From Pedosphaera parvula Ellin514 (GTDB lineage: Bacteria > Verrucomicrobiota > Verrucomicrobiia > Limisphaerales > JADJPG01): a DNA stretch of 39,983 nt. Positions 1-8,768 of this stretch are shown here, piece after piece. The stretch lies in contig CAMCCU010000001.1 in NCBI GenBank assembly GCA_945872975.1, forward strand, positions 1-39,983. The letters are read 5' to 3'. The position numbers and the translations under genes are program-made. The notes under the pieces are model-generated. The model worked only from the letters and a program-made list of their open reading frames with translations. It had not been told where the DNA came from and searched no databases. The stretch's first letter is position 1; every line of letters starts with the position of its first letter.

Positions 1-2786
1 AGGACGTCGCCGCTCTCGCCCTCGCGGACGATGCCCATGTGGTCGCTGGTGATGCGGAGTTGGAGCTTGTCTGCGGTGAAGGTGCGCTCGGCGGAACCGG
101 TGATTTTCTTCCCGGCGGCGGCGCGAAAATAGAACGGTGCTTGCGCTGCGGGCGTGTCGAAGCGAAGCGTGCGTTTGAAGTAAGCCTTGCCGTCCCGGTC
201 GCGCACGTCCTCGAAGAAATCTTCCACCGCGATGTCGCCGTAGTGGTAGAGCAGCGTCGGCCGGCGCGCGGCATCGAGATGATAGCCGCGGAACTGGTAT
301 CCATGGTCCTGCGGGAAAGGATGGTTGGTTTTGCCTTTGTAGGGCCAGTTGTCGTCGAGGGATTTCAGGCGATGAAAAGGAATGCCCGGTGGAAAGGAAA
401 TGGAGTCGGTTCCGCGCGGGCGAAAATGTCCCGAGTCCACGCTGGCGAATTCGCCCTTCCAGAGCTGGCGCAGCGCCATCTCGCCGGAATCGAAGGCTAG
501 GTTGATGCGCTCGGGATAACCCACGCCGATCCCGCGATACCCCACGGGACTCTGTCCTCGGCAGATTTCAGTCACGTCGCCGACGCGAAGCTCGTTCGAC
601 TGCCGCGACAACCCGACCGGCTTCTTCGCGCGCGGTCCGTCCTCCAGATAAGTCCAGAGCGCTTCGATCTGTTGGCCGGCGTCGCCGCCGAGAATTTTCG
701 GAAGCGGGGACTGACCGTCCGGCCAGTAGATGGGCATGATCACGGTGGGGTGGAAGCGCGAGGGTTGCCGCAAGTAGAGATGGAACCAGTTCTTCTTGAG
801 CCGCTCGGAAACGCGCGCGAGGTCGAGCGCGCTGACCTCGCCGGATTTCTGTCCGTTAAATTCATGGCAGACGATGCAGCTTAGTCCGCTGACGCCGATC
901 ATCTCGTGACCGGCATTCTTGGACTCCTGAAGGTTGGCCACCTTGGGAATGGTCGCCGCTTCCAGTGCATCGACCTTGCCGAATAACTCGACCAGATGCC
1001 CGACGTTCGCCTCGCCAAACTGCGGCATACTCGCATTCAGGTAATCACGCTGCCGTTTTCCTCGCAGCAGCACTTCGGCGAGCCATTCCGGTTTCAGCTT
1101 CGCTCCGACGTGAGTCAGCGGCGGTGGCAACCGGCCTTGATCTCCGAGCGACGGCTGCGTCCCGGTGAAGAGCGCATTGCGCTCCGGGGCAATTCCTCCA
1201 ACACCAATTCGCTCGTGACAGGCGATGCAGTTGAACGTGACGAGCGTCTTGTTGATCCGTTGCTGGTCATCGAGCTGTGGTTTTTCCGCGCGCGGCAACG
1301 CCTTGGCGATCCATCCGCGCTGTTCCGCACTCAGGTCGAAGCGCGGCCATGGGCCGGCCGTTTCGCCGAGGCATCCACGGCTCGCATTGAGCTTCGCAAA
1401 GGCGGTGCTGGCTCTGGTCGGGATGCGGAGATCGTCATGGCAATTGGCGCAGCCGAGATTCCCGAATCGTTCCCGGCCACGCGCCGCGAGTCCAGCATCC
1501 ACCTTGAGCGGCTCGAAGGGCGCGATGGGCTCCTTGGAAACAGACAGCATCGCCGAGGGGATCGGTCCCCGCGCAAACTGCGGACCCTCTAGCTCGCAAG
1601 AGAACTTCGGTTCATGCCCGGTGTGGAAATAAGTGAGCTGGATCGAGTGCGTACCCGCATCGAGTTCCACCGCACCCTCCAGTTGCTTCACGCCGCGCCG
1701 GTCGCTGGGCTCCTGCTGGACGATTTGCTTTCCATCCACCAACAGCGAGCCGCCGTTCATCTTCAGGAAAAAAATGTAGCGTCCCTTGTTCGCAAGGTTC
1801 AACCAGCCTTCGTATTTGATCGCCGTGTGATGCTGGGGCTTGCCCAGACTCTCCGAGTCAAAATCCTTAACGTGCCCGGCCCGCTCCGCTTTCACCTCCG
1901 AGCTGTCCAGCCCTTCCCACACCTGACCGCGATACAGCGTGTAGCGAAGCGCACCCGGCACCCGCGTGTCCTGCAGCAGGTAATGGGCGATGCGCTCAAT
2001 GTCCTGCCCTGACAGCCGCAAGTCGGGCATGCGTCCGGAAGGCCGGCTCGCATGGGGCTGTCGCAAAAAATCCACGAGACTCTTGAAGCTGTATTTCTTT
2101 TCCAACGCACCGAGCGGGGCCGAAGTTTTGGCGAGCAGCTCCGTTCCTTTATCAGCACGAGGCGAGTGACACTGCGCACAGCCGCGCGAATGAAACAGCC
2201 GCATCCCGTGCTGCGCTGCGACCGTGTCGGGCGGCTGCAAGGAAAAGTTGTTCGGCTTCAGCGACAGCAAGAAGTGCGTAAGCTCCGTGGCCGCCTGCTT
2301 CTTCTCCGCTGCACCCAGCGACGTCAGCACGTCCGGCATCGTGGTGCCGGGTTTGATCCCATGCGGATCACGGATGAATGCTTCAAGATAAGTTGGGTTC
2401 ACCCGCGAACCGACCTCGGAGAGGCGCGGCGCTTTCTTCGAGCGACTCGCCAGGGACACGTCGCCCGCATGGCAAGCCGCACAGTTCAACTCCTCGATCA
2501 GAACCAGTCCCTTCAGCTCCGGATCGAGTTGGCTGGAAACCAGTCCGGGAACAATGGCGTCCGCAGATACATCGGTAACCATGCTGACGAGCAGGCTCAC
2601 GCTAAGGACGAGCAACGAGAAACCTTTCGCGATACGAGCTCCGAACCTCGTCCTTGCCTCACATCCGGCGGTCGGGGATTGGTTGACGGTGTCGCTGCGT
2701 GAATCGAAGGGCATGGTCTGGCGAGAAAGTAGGCTGGCAATGTTCTGTTCTGCGAGCTTCATCGACGTGGAGTTCGAGCGCGTCAT
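1..2786 (-). CDS. Multiheme cytochrome c with PA14 domain (partial, C-terminus off the window)
   Basis: An open frame runs without a stop from the ATG at 2786 to the window edge (about 928 codons), so the C-terminus is missing. Five CxxCH heme-c motifs are visible, coded at 2469-2483 (CAACH), 2166-2180 (CAQCH), 1437-1451 (CANCH), 1215-1229 (CIACH) and 864-878 (CIVCH), near residues 102, 203, 446, 520 and 637. Residues about 300-400 read as a PA14-type beta-sandwich (GRYIFFLKMNGGSLLVDGKQ, then DAGTHSIQLTYF). A hydrophobic export segment lies at about residues 56-72, unusually far in, so ATG 2714 (residue 25) is a plausible alternative start; no start has a good Shine-Dalgarno. The ATG at 2786 lies 4 bases past the stop of the upstream gene, suggesting one transcript. 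Large PA14-containing cytochromes are typical of Planctomycetes/Verrucomicrobia; a role in periplasmic electron transfer or carbohydrate oxidation is inference. Confidence 0.85.
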   Translation of the reverse strand, partial: MTRSNSTSMKLAEQNIASLLSRQTMPFDSRSDTVNQSPTAGCEARTRFGARIAKGFSLLVLSVSLLVSMVTDVSADAIVPGLVSSQLDPELKGLVLIEELNCAACHAGDVSLASRSKKAPRLSEVGSRVNPTYLEAFIRDPHGIKPGTTMPDVLTSLGAAEKKQAATELTHFLLSLKPNNFSLQPPDTVAAQHGMRLFHSRGCAQCHSPRADKGTELLAKTSAPLGALEKKYSFKSLVDFLRQPHASRPSGRMPDLRLSGQDIERIAHYLLQDTRVPGALRYTLYRGQVWEGLDSSEVKAERAGHVKDFDSESLGKPQHHTAIKYEGWLNLANKGRYIFFLKMNGGSLLVDGKQIVQQEPSDRRGVKQLEGAVELDAGTHSIQLTYFHTGHEPKFSCELEGPQFARGPIPSAMLSVSKEPIAPFEPLKVDAGLAARGRERFGNLGCANCHDDLRIPTRASTAFAKLNASRGCLGETAGPWPRFDLSAEQRGWIAKALPRAEKPQLDDQQRINKTLVTFNCIACHERIGVGGIAPERNALFTGTQPSLGDQGRLPPPLTHVGAKLKPEWLAEVLLRGKRQRDYLNASMPQFGEANVGHLVELFGKVDALEAATIPKVANLQESKNAGHEMIGVSGLSCIVCHEFNGQKSGEVSALDLARVSERLKKNWFHLYLRQPSRFHPTVIMPIYWPDGQSPLPKILGGDAGQQIEALWTYLEDGPRAKKPVGLSRQSNELRVGDVTEICRGQSPVGYRGIGVGYPERINLAFDSGEMALRQLWKGEFASVDSGHFRPRGTDSISFPPGIPFHRLKSLDDNWPYKGKTNHPFPQDHGYQFRGYHLDAARRPTLLYHYGDIAVEDFFEDVRDRDGKAYFKRTLRFDTPAAQAPFYFRAAAGKKITGSAERTFTADKLQLRITSDHMGIVREGESGDV

Positions 2787-2790
2787 GATC

Positions 2791-3333
2791 TTATCTCGAA
2801 GTCCAAGCGGACTTCAGCTCGTGAACCTGCAGCGACTCGAACTTCGCAGAGCCGCCTTTCGCATCGTCCACGATGCGGAGGACCGCCGTCTTGCTCGCAA
2901 ACTCCGCTCCGTCCCATGACTCCGCCGCGAGCGCCTCGCTGCCGCCGGCCTTGTCATTCGGCCCCGTGGCGCCGCGCACGATTTTGCCGCCGACGAGCAA
3001 TTGCAGCGCGAGTTTCTCCTTGTCCATGCCGCCCCCGATCAGGAAGGCGATGAACTTCCGCTCGATCCTGAACTCCGGCGACGTGAGCGTGCCCGTCGTG
3101 GCGTCGCCTTTGTGAAACGAGTTCACCAGCCCTTTGCCCTTGAAACCGCTGACGGCCATCTGCCCCGGCAAAGTCCCGCGCGCGGGTCCAAGGCCGAACG
3201 CCTCTCCGGTGGCGGTCCACGAGCCGTAGGTGGCGCCTTCAAAGTCAGCGATGAGGATGTCTTCCGCAGCGCGCACGCCAACTATCGCGAGGATCGCAGT
3301 GATGAGAATGGAGGTCAGTTGGATTGTGGTCAT
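2791..3333 (-). CDS. Secreted stand-alone GH32-associated beta-sandwich domain protein
   Basis: 180 residues with an N-terminal signal peptide (about residues 1-22, ending VGVRA-AE). The mature part reads ILIADFEGATYGSW, GEAFGLGPARGTLPGQ, SGFKGKGLVNSF, GTLTSPEF, FIAFLIGGG, then a TGPND-GGSEAL segment and AVLRIVDDA. I recognise this as the domain that precedes the catalytic part of many GH32 levanase/fructosidase proteins in Planctomycetes, Verrucomicrobia and Bacteroidetes. Here it stands alone: no GH32 propeller motif (such as WMNDPNG) follows, and the next gene is the PA14 multiheme cytochrome 4 bases downstream. A carbohydrate-binding or scaffold role for the cytochrome partner is inference; it could also be a remnant of a longer enzyme, though signal peptide and stop are intact. 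Confidence 0.75.
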   Translation of the reverse strand: MTTIQLTSILITAILAIVGVRAAEDILIADFEGATYGSWTATGEAFGLGPARGTLPGQMAVSGFKGKGLVNSFHKGDATTGTLTSPEFRIERKFIAFLIGGGMDKEKLALQLLVGGKIVRGATGPNDKAGGSEALAAESWDGAEFASKTAVLRIVDDAKGGSAKFESLQVHELKSAWTSR

Positions 3334-3958
3334 AAGTCGTGACGGTTCGCAGATGCCGTTCAGCAGTCACACAGGCGACAGATTCATCCGAATCCGATCG
3401 GCTTGTCCACTATTTCGCGGTGACGCCATTGCTCGCGGCGACCTGGCAAAGCTGGGAAGGTGACCGAGGATTGGCGTGTTACTGACGATCGGTAGTCCAA
3501 CAGTGAACCTTCTATCACTCAACCAGGTCGCCTACCTGTTGGGCTACGAGGATGCCAACTCCTTCTTTCGCACCTTTCAGATGTGGGAAGGCGCTTCGCC
3601 GGGCGACCGGCGCTCCCTACATCGGGAAGCTGATGCCGGGATAAGGAGATCCTGAATCCCGGCACAACCCTGATCACCCTGCTTGCGCTGGGCCGCCAAT
3701 CGGACCATTCGGAAATTGCTGGAATCCAGCGGTGACGCCAGCCATCTCAGTCACCCCGACGGTGCTGGAACTGATGTAGGTCTTGCTCTCCGCCCGCGAG
3801 TTCCTTCAAATCCAGTAGCAACCATGCAATTCGAACACCACGACACCGCTGCAGGACCGCCGAACACGGCAGCCACCTCCAGCCATGCGGTGAACAGGAT
3901 GGGGCGGCAGTGGCCTTTGCCCGTGTTCGCTCAGACTTAACTTTTCACCACACGCACC
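3334..3958. other. Gene-poor spacer with decayed DNA
   Basis: About 625 bases separate the divergent GH32-domain gene and threonine aldolase. Apart from the AraC remnant at 3464-3655, I see no convincing gene. The 85-codon open frame at 3683-3940 has no recognisable motif, signal or ribosome site. Promoters for both flanking genes should lie here, but none stands out. Confidence 0.5.
3464..3655 (+). pseudogene. Remnant of an AraC-family regulator (C-terminal helix-turn-helix)
   Basis: A short open stretch encodes LSLNQVAYLLGYEDANSFFR followed by TFQMWEGASPGDRR and a stop at 3653-3655. This matches the second helix-turn-helix and closing motif of AraC/XylS regulators (consensus like IAxxLGFxDxSxFxRxFKRWxGxSPxxYR). 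The upstream stop at 3461-3463 leaves no room for the first HTH or a sensor domain, and no AraC sequence is visible in the other frames upstream. It is therefore a decayed 3' end of a gene, not a functional regulator. Confidence 0.6.
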
Positions 3959-4990
3959 ATGCGAATCGACTTACGCAGCGATACGATCACGCAGCCCACA
4001 CCCGCCATGCGCGAGGCGATGGCCCGGGCGGAAGTAGGCGATGACGTGTTTGGGGACGACCCCACCGTGGCGCGGCTCGAAGCGCACGTGTCCGAGTTCC
4101 TCGGCAAGGAAGCCGCCGTGTTCACCCCGTCCGGCACCATGGCCAATCAACTGGCGCTGCGGGCCCACACGGAACCAGGCGATGAAATCCTCGTCGATGC
4201 CAACGCGCACATTTACTACTACGAATCCGGCGCGCCGGCCGCGCTGGCTGGCGTGATGTGTCGCTGCCTGCCCGGCGTGCGCGGCGTCTTCACCGCGGCG
4301 GATGTCGAGGCCGTGCTGCGTCCGGCGGATCAGCATTTCGCGCCGACCAAACTCGTGTGCATCGAGAACACCCATAATCGCGGCGGGGGAAGCGTCTGGC
4401 CGCTGCAACGCATTCACGAGGTCGCTGAAGTGTCCCGCGCGCGCGGCTTGCGGCTGCACCTCGATGGCGCGCGGCTGTGGAACGCGGCGGTCGCGACGGG
4501 CATCCCGGAGCGCGATTACGCGGCGCACTTCGACTCGGTGAGCGTGTGTTTCTCCAAAGGCCTCGGCGCGCCGATCGGCTCGGCGCTGTGCGGGACGCGG
4601 GAATTCATCCAACGCGCGCGACGGTTCCGCAAGATGTACGGCGGCGGCATGCGGCAGGCGGGCATCCTCGCCGCCGGCGCGCTCCACGCGCTGGAGCATC
4701 ATCGCGCCCGGCTCGCTGAAGACCACGCCAACGCCCGCGCGCTGGCAGAGGGGTTAAGCAGACTTCCAGGCATTGATCTCGATCCGGCTTCCGTGCAGAC
4801 CAACATCGTGCTGATGCATGTGACGAAACTTCCGGCGGCCACCCTCGTGGGCGCGCTAGACCAAGCCGGCGTGCGCGTCCTGGCCACGGGCCCCGACGCC
4901 ATCCGTGCGGTGACGAACCTGATGGTCTCTTCCCAGCAAATCGACGCCGCTCTGGAAATTTTCGAGCGCATACTGGGGAACATCCGTTGA
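3959..4990 (+). CDS. ltaE: Low-specificity L-threonine aldolase
   Basis: 343 residues, the normal family length. It is a fold-type I PLP enzyme that cleaves L-threonine/L-allo-threonine to glycine and acetaldehyde in the cytoplasm. The opening MRIDLRSDTITQPTPAMREA is diagnostic, followed by GDDVFGDDPTVARLE (25-41) and TPSGTMANQLAL (56-67), which contacts the cofactor phosphate. HLDGARLWNA (167-176) carries the PLP-binding Asp, and SVCFSKGLGAPIGS (195-208) carries the Schiff-base lysine K200. No obvious operon partner: the next gene is convergent. The ATG at 3959 places the conserved RSDT motif at residues 6-9, as in the family. Confidence 0.93.
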   Translation: MRIDLRSDTITQPTPAMREAMARAEVGDDVFGDDPTVARLEAHVSEFLGKEAAVFTPSGTMANQLALRAHTEPGDEILVDANAHIYYYESGAPAALAGVMCRCLPGVRGVFTAADVEAVLRPADQHFAPTKLVCIENTHNRGGGSVWPLQRIHEVAEVSRARGLRLHLDGARLWNAAVATGIPERDYAAHFDSVSVCFSKGLGAPIGSALCGTREFIQRARRFRKMYGGGMRQAGILAAGALHALEHHRARLAEDHANARALAEGLSRLPGIDLDPASVQTNIVLMHVTKLPAATLVGALDQAGVRVLATGPDAIRAVTNLMVSSQQIDAALEIFERILGNIR

Positions 4991-5088
4991 AGACGGATGG
5001 CATCATGCTGGAAGATCCAGGAATCACTCCAGCTTCGTCGAAATCTTAACCACCCGGGAGGTCTGGCAAATTCGCACGCCTTGCGCTC

Positions 5089-5850
5089 TCACAATCCCGT
5101 CGGGTAATCGAGGAAGGACCAGGGCAGACCAAAGCGCTGGGAGAGGTCGCGAGCGAGGGCTTTGACGCCGAAGGTCTCGGTCGCGTAATGACCGCCGTAG
5201 AGGACGTTCAATCCAAGTTCCTCGGCGAGGGCGTAAGTCCAATGAGCGCCTTCGCCGGTGATGAAGGTGTCCACGCCCTCAGCGACCGCGCGCTTCAATT
5301 CATTGCCAGCACCGCCGGTGACGATGCCAATGCGCCGGCAGATCGCGGGCCCGCCGGGAATCACCAGCGGCTCGCCGCCGACCGCGATCTTCAATCGTTG
5401 CTTCACTTCTTCCAACGACAGTTTCGCGCGCACTTGCAGGCCGATGTGTTGTTCCTTGTCGTAGAAAAACGGCTTCGGATTCTTCAAACCCATGGCCGTG
5501 CAGAGCTGGACGTTGTTGCCCAGCTTCGGATGGAGATCGAGCGGGAGATGGGAGCTGTAGATGGCAAGATCGCTGTCCATGAGCAGGCGGAACATCTCGC
5601 AGGTCTTGCCGGTCCACGGCTGGCGTGGACTCCAGAACAATCCGTGGTGAACGATGAGCAGGTCCGCGCGGGCGGCAATGGCGAGCTGGATGGTGGAGAG
5701 CGAGGCATCGACCGCCGCCGCGATGCGGGTGACGGTGCCGCGATTCTCCACCTGCAAACCGTTCACCGCGCCGCCGTAGTCGTTCACTTCCTCCGTGCGG
5801 AGAAGGCGGTCACTGTAGCGGACGATGTCGTGCAAGGCGGTCGTTGGCAT
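5089..5850 (-). CDS. NIF3-family dinuclear metal-centre protein (YbgI-like)
   Basis: 253 residues, matching bacterial NIF3/YbgI proteins, which form toroidal hexamers with a two-metal site. Many are annotated as GTP cyclohydrolase 1 type 2 homologues, but the cellular function is not established. Visible metal ligands are the HHG motif (H68, H69), SSHLPLDLHP (H101, D105) and GGHYATE (H221, E225). N-terminal NDYGGAVNGLQVE and central GIVTGGAG are also typical. It is convergent with ltaE and followed, after a short gap, by the minus-strand HisA gene upstream, so it may share its transcript. Confidence 0.9.
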   Translation of the reverse strand: MPTTALHDIVRYSDRLLRTEEVNDYGGAVNGLQVENRGTVTRIAAAVDASLSTIQLAIAARADLLIVHHGLFWSPRQPWTGKTCEMFRLLMDSDLAIYSSHLPLDLHPKLGNNVQLCTAMGLKNPKPFFYDKEQHIGLQVRAKLSLEEVKQRLKIAVGGEPLVIPGGPAICRRIGIVTGGAGNELKRAVAEGVDTFITGEGAHWTYALAEELGLNVLYGGHYATETFGVKALARDLSQRFGLPWSFLDYPTGL

Positions 5851-5917
5851 GACGGAGTCTTAGCGGGAACGATGGATTTGAAAACTACGAATGAGAGACC
5901 AGCGGGAGAAGAGCGTT

Positions 5918-6673
5918 TCAACGGCGGTTGAACTCGACCGCGTCCGCGTAGGTCACGCCCGTGCCGCCAAAGATATCGAGCGCGGAGCCAATCGTCAGAT
6001 CGACCCGGCCATTTCCGACGCGCGTGACTTCTTCCAAGTCCGCCAGAGACTTCGCGCCGCCAGCGTAGGTCGTCGGAATGGGCGTCCATTCGCCGAGCTT
6101 GCTCACGAGTTCCGAATCAATCCCGCGACACAGCCCCTCGACATCCGCCGCGTGAATGAGGAACTCATCGCAATAGTCAGCGAGCCGGACGAGCGTCTCG
6201 CGCGAGACGGTCAGCTCGGTGAACTTCTGCCAGCGATCCGTCACAACGAAGTAATCCGCGCCGCGCCGACGACAACTGAGATCCAAAACCAGCCGCTGCT
6301 TTCCAATCACGCCGACCAAGTTCTTCAACCTCTCCCAATCCAACTGTCCGTCGCGAAAAACCCACGACGTCACGATGACGTGTGACGCGCCGGCCTCCAG
6401 CCAGCCGGTGGCATTCTCAGCATCCACGCCGCCACCGAGATGCAGCCCGCCGGGAAACGCCGCAAGCGCCGCGAGCGCCGCCGCGTCATTGCCGGGACCA
6501 AGCTTGATCACATGCCCGCCCATCAAGCCGTCGCGGCGATAAAGCTCCGCGAACCATGACGCCGGACGTTCCGAGACAAAGTTCGTCCGCAACCCGGCGC
6601 CATCGTCCTTCAACGAGCCGCCGACGATCTGCTTCACCTTCCCGTCATGCAGGTCAATACACGGTCTGAACAT
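5918..6673 (-). CDS. hisA: Eukaryotic-type HisA/HIS6: ProFAR isomerase
   Basis: 251 residues from the ATG at 6673. The frame stays open upstream to 6739, but the added residues are non-homologous and MFRPCIDLHDGKVKQIVGG is the natural N-terminus. It is a TIM-barrel enzyme of histidine biosynthesis (ProFAR to PRFAR). The sequence follows yeast/plant HIS6 rather than ordinary bacterial HisA: CIDLHDGKVKQIVGG (5-19), HVIKLGPGND (54-63), LHLGGGVD (77-84), VIVTSW (99-104), LVLDLSCR (128-135), EFLIHAADVEGLC (170-182), TYAGGAKS (202-209) and LTIGSALDIFGG (226-237). Catalytic aspartates are D7 and D131. No other his gene is adjacent; hisB lies 30 kb away. Confidence 0.9.
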   Translation of the reverse strand: MFRPCIDLHDGKVKQIVGGSLKDDGAGLRTNFVSERPASWFAELYRRDGLMGGHVIKLGPGNDAAALAALAAFPGGLHLGGGVDAENATGWLEAGASHVIVTSWVFRDGQLDWERLKNLVGVIGKQRLVLDLSCRRRGADYFVVTDRWQKFTELTVSRETLVRLADYCDEFLIHAADVEGLCRGIDSELVSKLGEWTPIPTTYAGGAKSLADLEEVTRVGNGRVDLTIGSALDIFGGTGVTYADAVEFNRR

Positions 6674-6782
6674 CGCCTTGAATTTTCGTTGCCCCCTGCG
6701 GGAAGTCGAATCATTTCCCGTCGGGCGATCAGGTTCCAATCGAAGGCTTGAATCCCCCTGCCCTGCACGACAACCTCACGCC

Positions 6783-7529
6783 ATGCGCGCCCTCATCGCA
6801 GCACTTTTTCTCACCGCCATCGCGGCGTCGGTTTCCGCCGCCGACTCCGCCACGGCCACGAATCGATACGAGTTCCGCAAGGAACACAGCCGCGACGGCA
6901 TCGGCAAATTCTATATGGGCCGGGAAATCGCGCATGTCATGGGGCATCAAGCCGCCGACTGGCTCGAACGCCCCGAGCGCGATGAGGAGGAGCATACCGG
7001 GAAGCTCGTCGCCCAACTCCCGATCAAGCCTGGAGATATCGTCGCCGACATCGGTGCGGGCACCGGTTACTTCAGCCGGCGGCTCGCCGCGAAAACGGGC
7101 GCGACCGGCACCGTGCTCGCCGTGGATATCCAGCCGGAGATGCTCGAACTTCTCACGAACCAGATGGCGCAAGCTGGCATCCGGAATGTGAAGCCGGTGC
7201 TGGGAACCATCACCGATCCGAAGCTTCCTCCCGCCTCTGTCGATCTCGCGCTGATGGTCGATGTCTATCACGAGTTCGATCATCCGTGGGAAATGATGGA
7301 AGCCATCACGCGCTCCTTGAAGCCCGGCGGTCGCGTGGTGTTTGTCGAGTTTCGTGGCGAGGATCCTGCCGTCCCGATCAAGCTCCTTCACAAGATGACC
7401 GTCGCGCAGGTGAGGAAGGAGATGTCCGCCCTGCCACTGGAATGGATCGAGACGATCGCCGTCCTCCCGCGCCAGCACATCATCGTCTTCCGAAAGTCAG
7501 CGGCCACGAAGACGCCCGCCTCGCCGTAG
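6783..7529 (+). CDS. Exported class I SAM-dependent methyltransferase
   Basis: 248 residues from the ATG at 6783; the frame is open to 6678, but only this start leaves a clean signal peptide (MRALIAALFLTAIAASVSAA, cleavage near residue 20). A conserved-looking block follows (YMGREIAHVMGHQAADWLER), then a Rossmann methyltransferase core: motif I IVADIGAGTGYFSRRLA, motif II TVLAVDIQPEML, motif IV VDLALMVDVYHEFDHPWEMM, and the post-motif LKPGGRVVFVEFRGED. Methyltransferases with a signal peptide are a recurrent class in Planctomycetes and Verrucomicrobia. The substrate is unknown, and how SAM reaches a periplasmic enzyme is not obvious. The signal could instead act as a membrane anchor. Confidence 0.8.
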   Translation: MRALIAALFLTAIAASVSAADSATATNRYEFRKEHSRDGIGKFYMGREIAHVMGHQAADWLERPERDEEEHTGKLVAQLPIKPGDIVADIGAGTGYFSRRLAAKTGATGTVLAVDIQPEMLELLTNQMAQAGIRNVKPVLGTITDPKLPPASVDLALMVDVYHEFDHPWEMMEAITRSLKPGGRVVFVEFRGEDPAVPIKLLHKMTVAQVRKEMSALPLEWIETIAVLPRQHIIVFRKSAATKTPASP

Positions 7530-7596
7530 CGTCACGATTTGAGCCGGACGAATGCGGGAATTACCGCGAACGATGGGCCAGTCCGGAGTTTAATGC

Positions 7597-8745
7597 GTGA
7601 CCATCGAGGGCTGGAAATGGCATAGAGAACGTCTGAACATTGTGTCGTCCAACACACCATTCACATTCCCGCTCCGAGCTCTTCGCGTCCTCATCGTGGT
7701 CGTGGCGTTGCTGAATGCCACGCTGGCTGGCGCCGCGGCTCCGCTTCATCGCTGCGCGCTGGAGGACTGGCCGGCGGAGAATTATCACGCGTATGTTTTC
7801 CACCACGGCCCATTGGACCCTGCGGATCAGGAACTGGTGGATGTCCTCGCGAGCGCGCCGCCGAAGCTTGGCGTGAACCTCCTCGTCTCGACCGTGGATA
7901 CACTCAAGGAGATGGATGCCGCGATCGAGACCTTGTGGAACGCACAGACCAACACCGAGCCGCCGTGGCTGGTCGTCCTCTCCCCACCACGCGACGCGAC
8001 CAATGCTCTAATCTGGTCATCGGCCCTGCGAACGCCATCCGTCGGGGCGATTCTCAGTTCGCCGGCGCGCAACCGAATCGCAGAGAGTCTGCTTGAAGGA
8101 GATTCAGCCGTCTGGCTTCTCGTGGAATGCGGCGACACCGTCCGCGACGAGGCGGCGGTCGATCTGCTCGCGGGAGAGCTGAAGCGCCTGGAGAAAGAAC
8201 TTCGATCCGCGAAGGCCGGCCCTGGCAATCAGCTCAAGTCAGACCTTCCGTTGATCCCGCACTTTGCACTCATCCGCGTGACGAGAAGCGATGTCGCGGA
8301 GGAGTTCCTCCTGAACACCCTCATCGCCGCAGAGGATACGATGCAAAGGCCGCTGGCATTCCCGATCTTTGGCCGCGGCCGCGTGTTGCCGCCGCTGACC
8401 GGGCGGCATTTGAATGAGGAAGCCATTGGCCGCCACTGCAAACTCCTGATGGGGGATTGCACCAACGGAATCCGGGAGACGACACAGGGCAGCGAACTGT
8501 TGCTTGGCGCGCACTGGAACTCGATTTTCGAGAAGGCCAGCCCCGTCACTCCCATTCCATCGACTGCGGCCAAGGCGACGCCGGCATCTGAGACTTTGAA
8601 TTCCTCCCCGACCAATGCGGTTCCCGAAACGCGGTCATCATCCCTGCCTGAACCCAGCTCATTCGGTGGATTCGCCGCCGGCCTGATTCTCGCCGCCGTG
8701 GTTGGGTTTGCGCTGATGAAGGTCTGGCGGCCGCGCCAGCCCTAG
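7597..8745 (+). CDS. Unknown exported protein with C-terminal membrane anchor
   Basis: 382 residues from GTG 7597, chosen because GGAG sits 8 bases upstream; GTG 7642 is an alternative. A signal segment (about residues 24-46, LRVLIVVVALLNATLAGAAA) is followed by a roughly 300-residue exported part, a Ser/Thr/Pro/Ala-rich linker (about 315-352) and a C-terminal membrane helix (FAAGLILAAVVGFALMKVW) with a basic end. Two cysteines (C53 in LHRCALEDWP and one in LLVECGD) might pair. The layout, signal plus long domain plus low-complexity stalk plus TM, suggests a protein held at the outer face of the inner membrane. I do not recognise the family. It is convergent with the signalling operon. Confidence 0.65.
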   Translation: MTIEGWKWHRERLNIVSSNTPFTFPLRALRVLIVVVALLNATLAGAAAPLHRCALEDWPAENYHAYVFHHGPLDPADQELVDVLASAPPKLGVNLLVSTVDTLKEMDAAIETLWNAQTNTEPPWLVVLSPPRDATNALIWSSALRTPSVGAILSSPARNRIAESLLEGDSAVWLLVECGDTVRDEAAVDLLAGELKRLEKELRSAKAGPGNQLKSDLPLIPHFALIRVTRSDVAEEFLLNTLIAAEDTMQRPLAFPIFGRGRVLPPLTGRHLNEEAIGRHCKLLMGDCTNGIRETTQGSELLLGAHWNSIFEKASPVTPIPSTAAKATPASETLNSSPTNAVPETRSSSLPEPSSFGGFAAGLILAAVVGFALMKVWRPRQP

Positions 8746-8768
8746 TCCTCCCAAGGGGCTCAAAGATT

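Noticed and set aside
39-2702. Several plus-strand open frames over the first 2.7 kb
   Set aside because: They lie antisense to the cytochrome gene, which has five CxxCH motifs and an unbroken frame. Their residues show no motif, only Arg-rich shadow sequence.
3683-3940. 85-codon plus-strand ORF upstream of ltaE
   Set aside because: No motif, no ribosome-binding site, and codon use like spacer DNA. The reverse strand also shows nothing.
8746-8768. Possible terminator between the 7597 and 8769 genes
   Set aside because: Only a weak AGCCC/GGGGCT pairing without a T-run; not enough to call.
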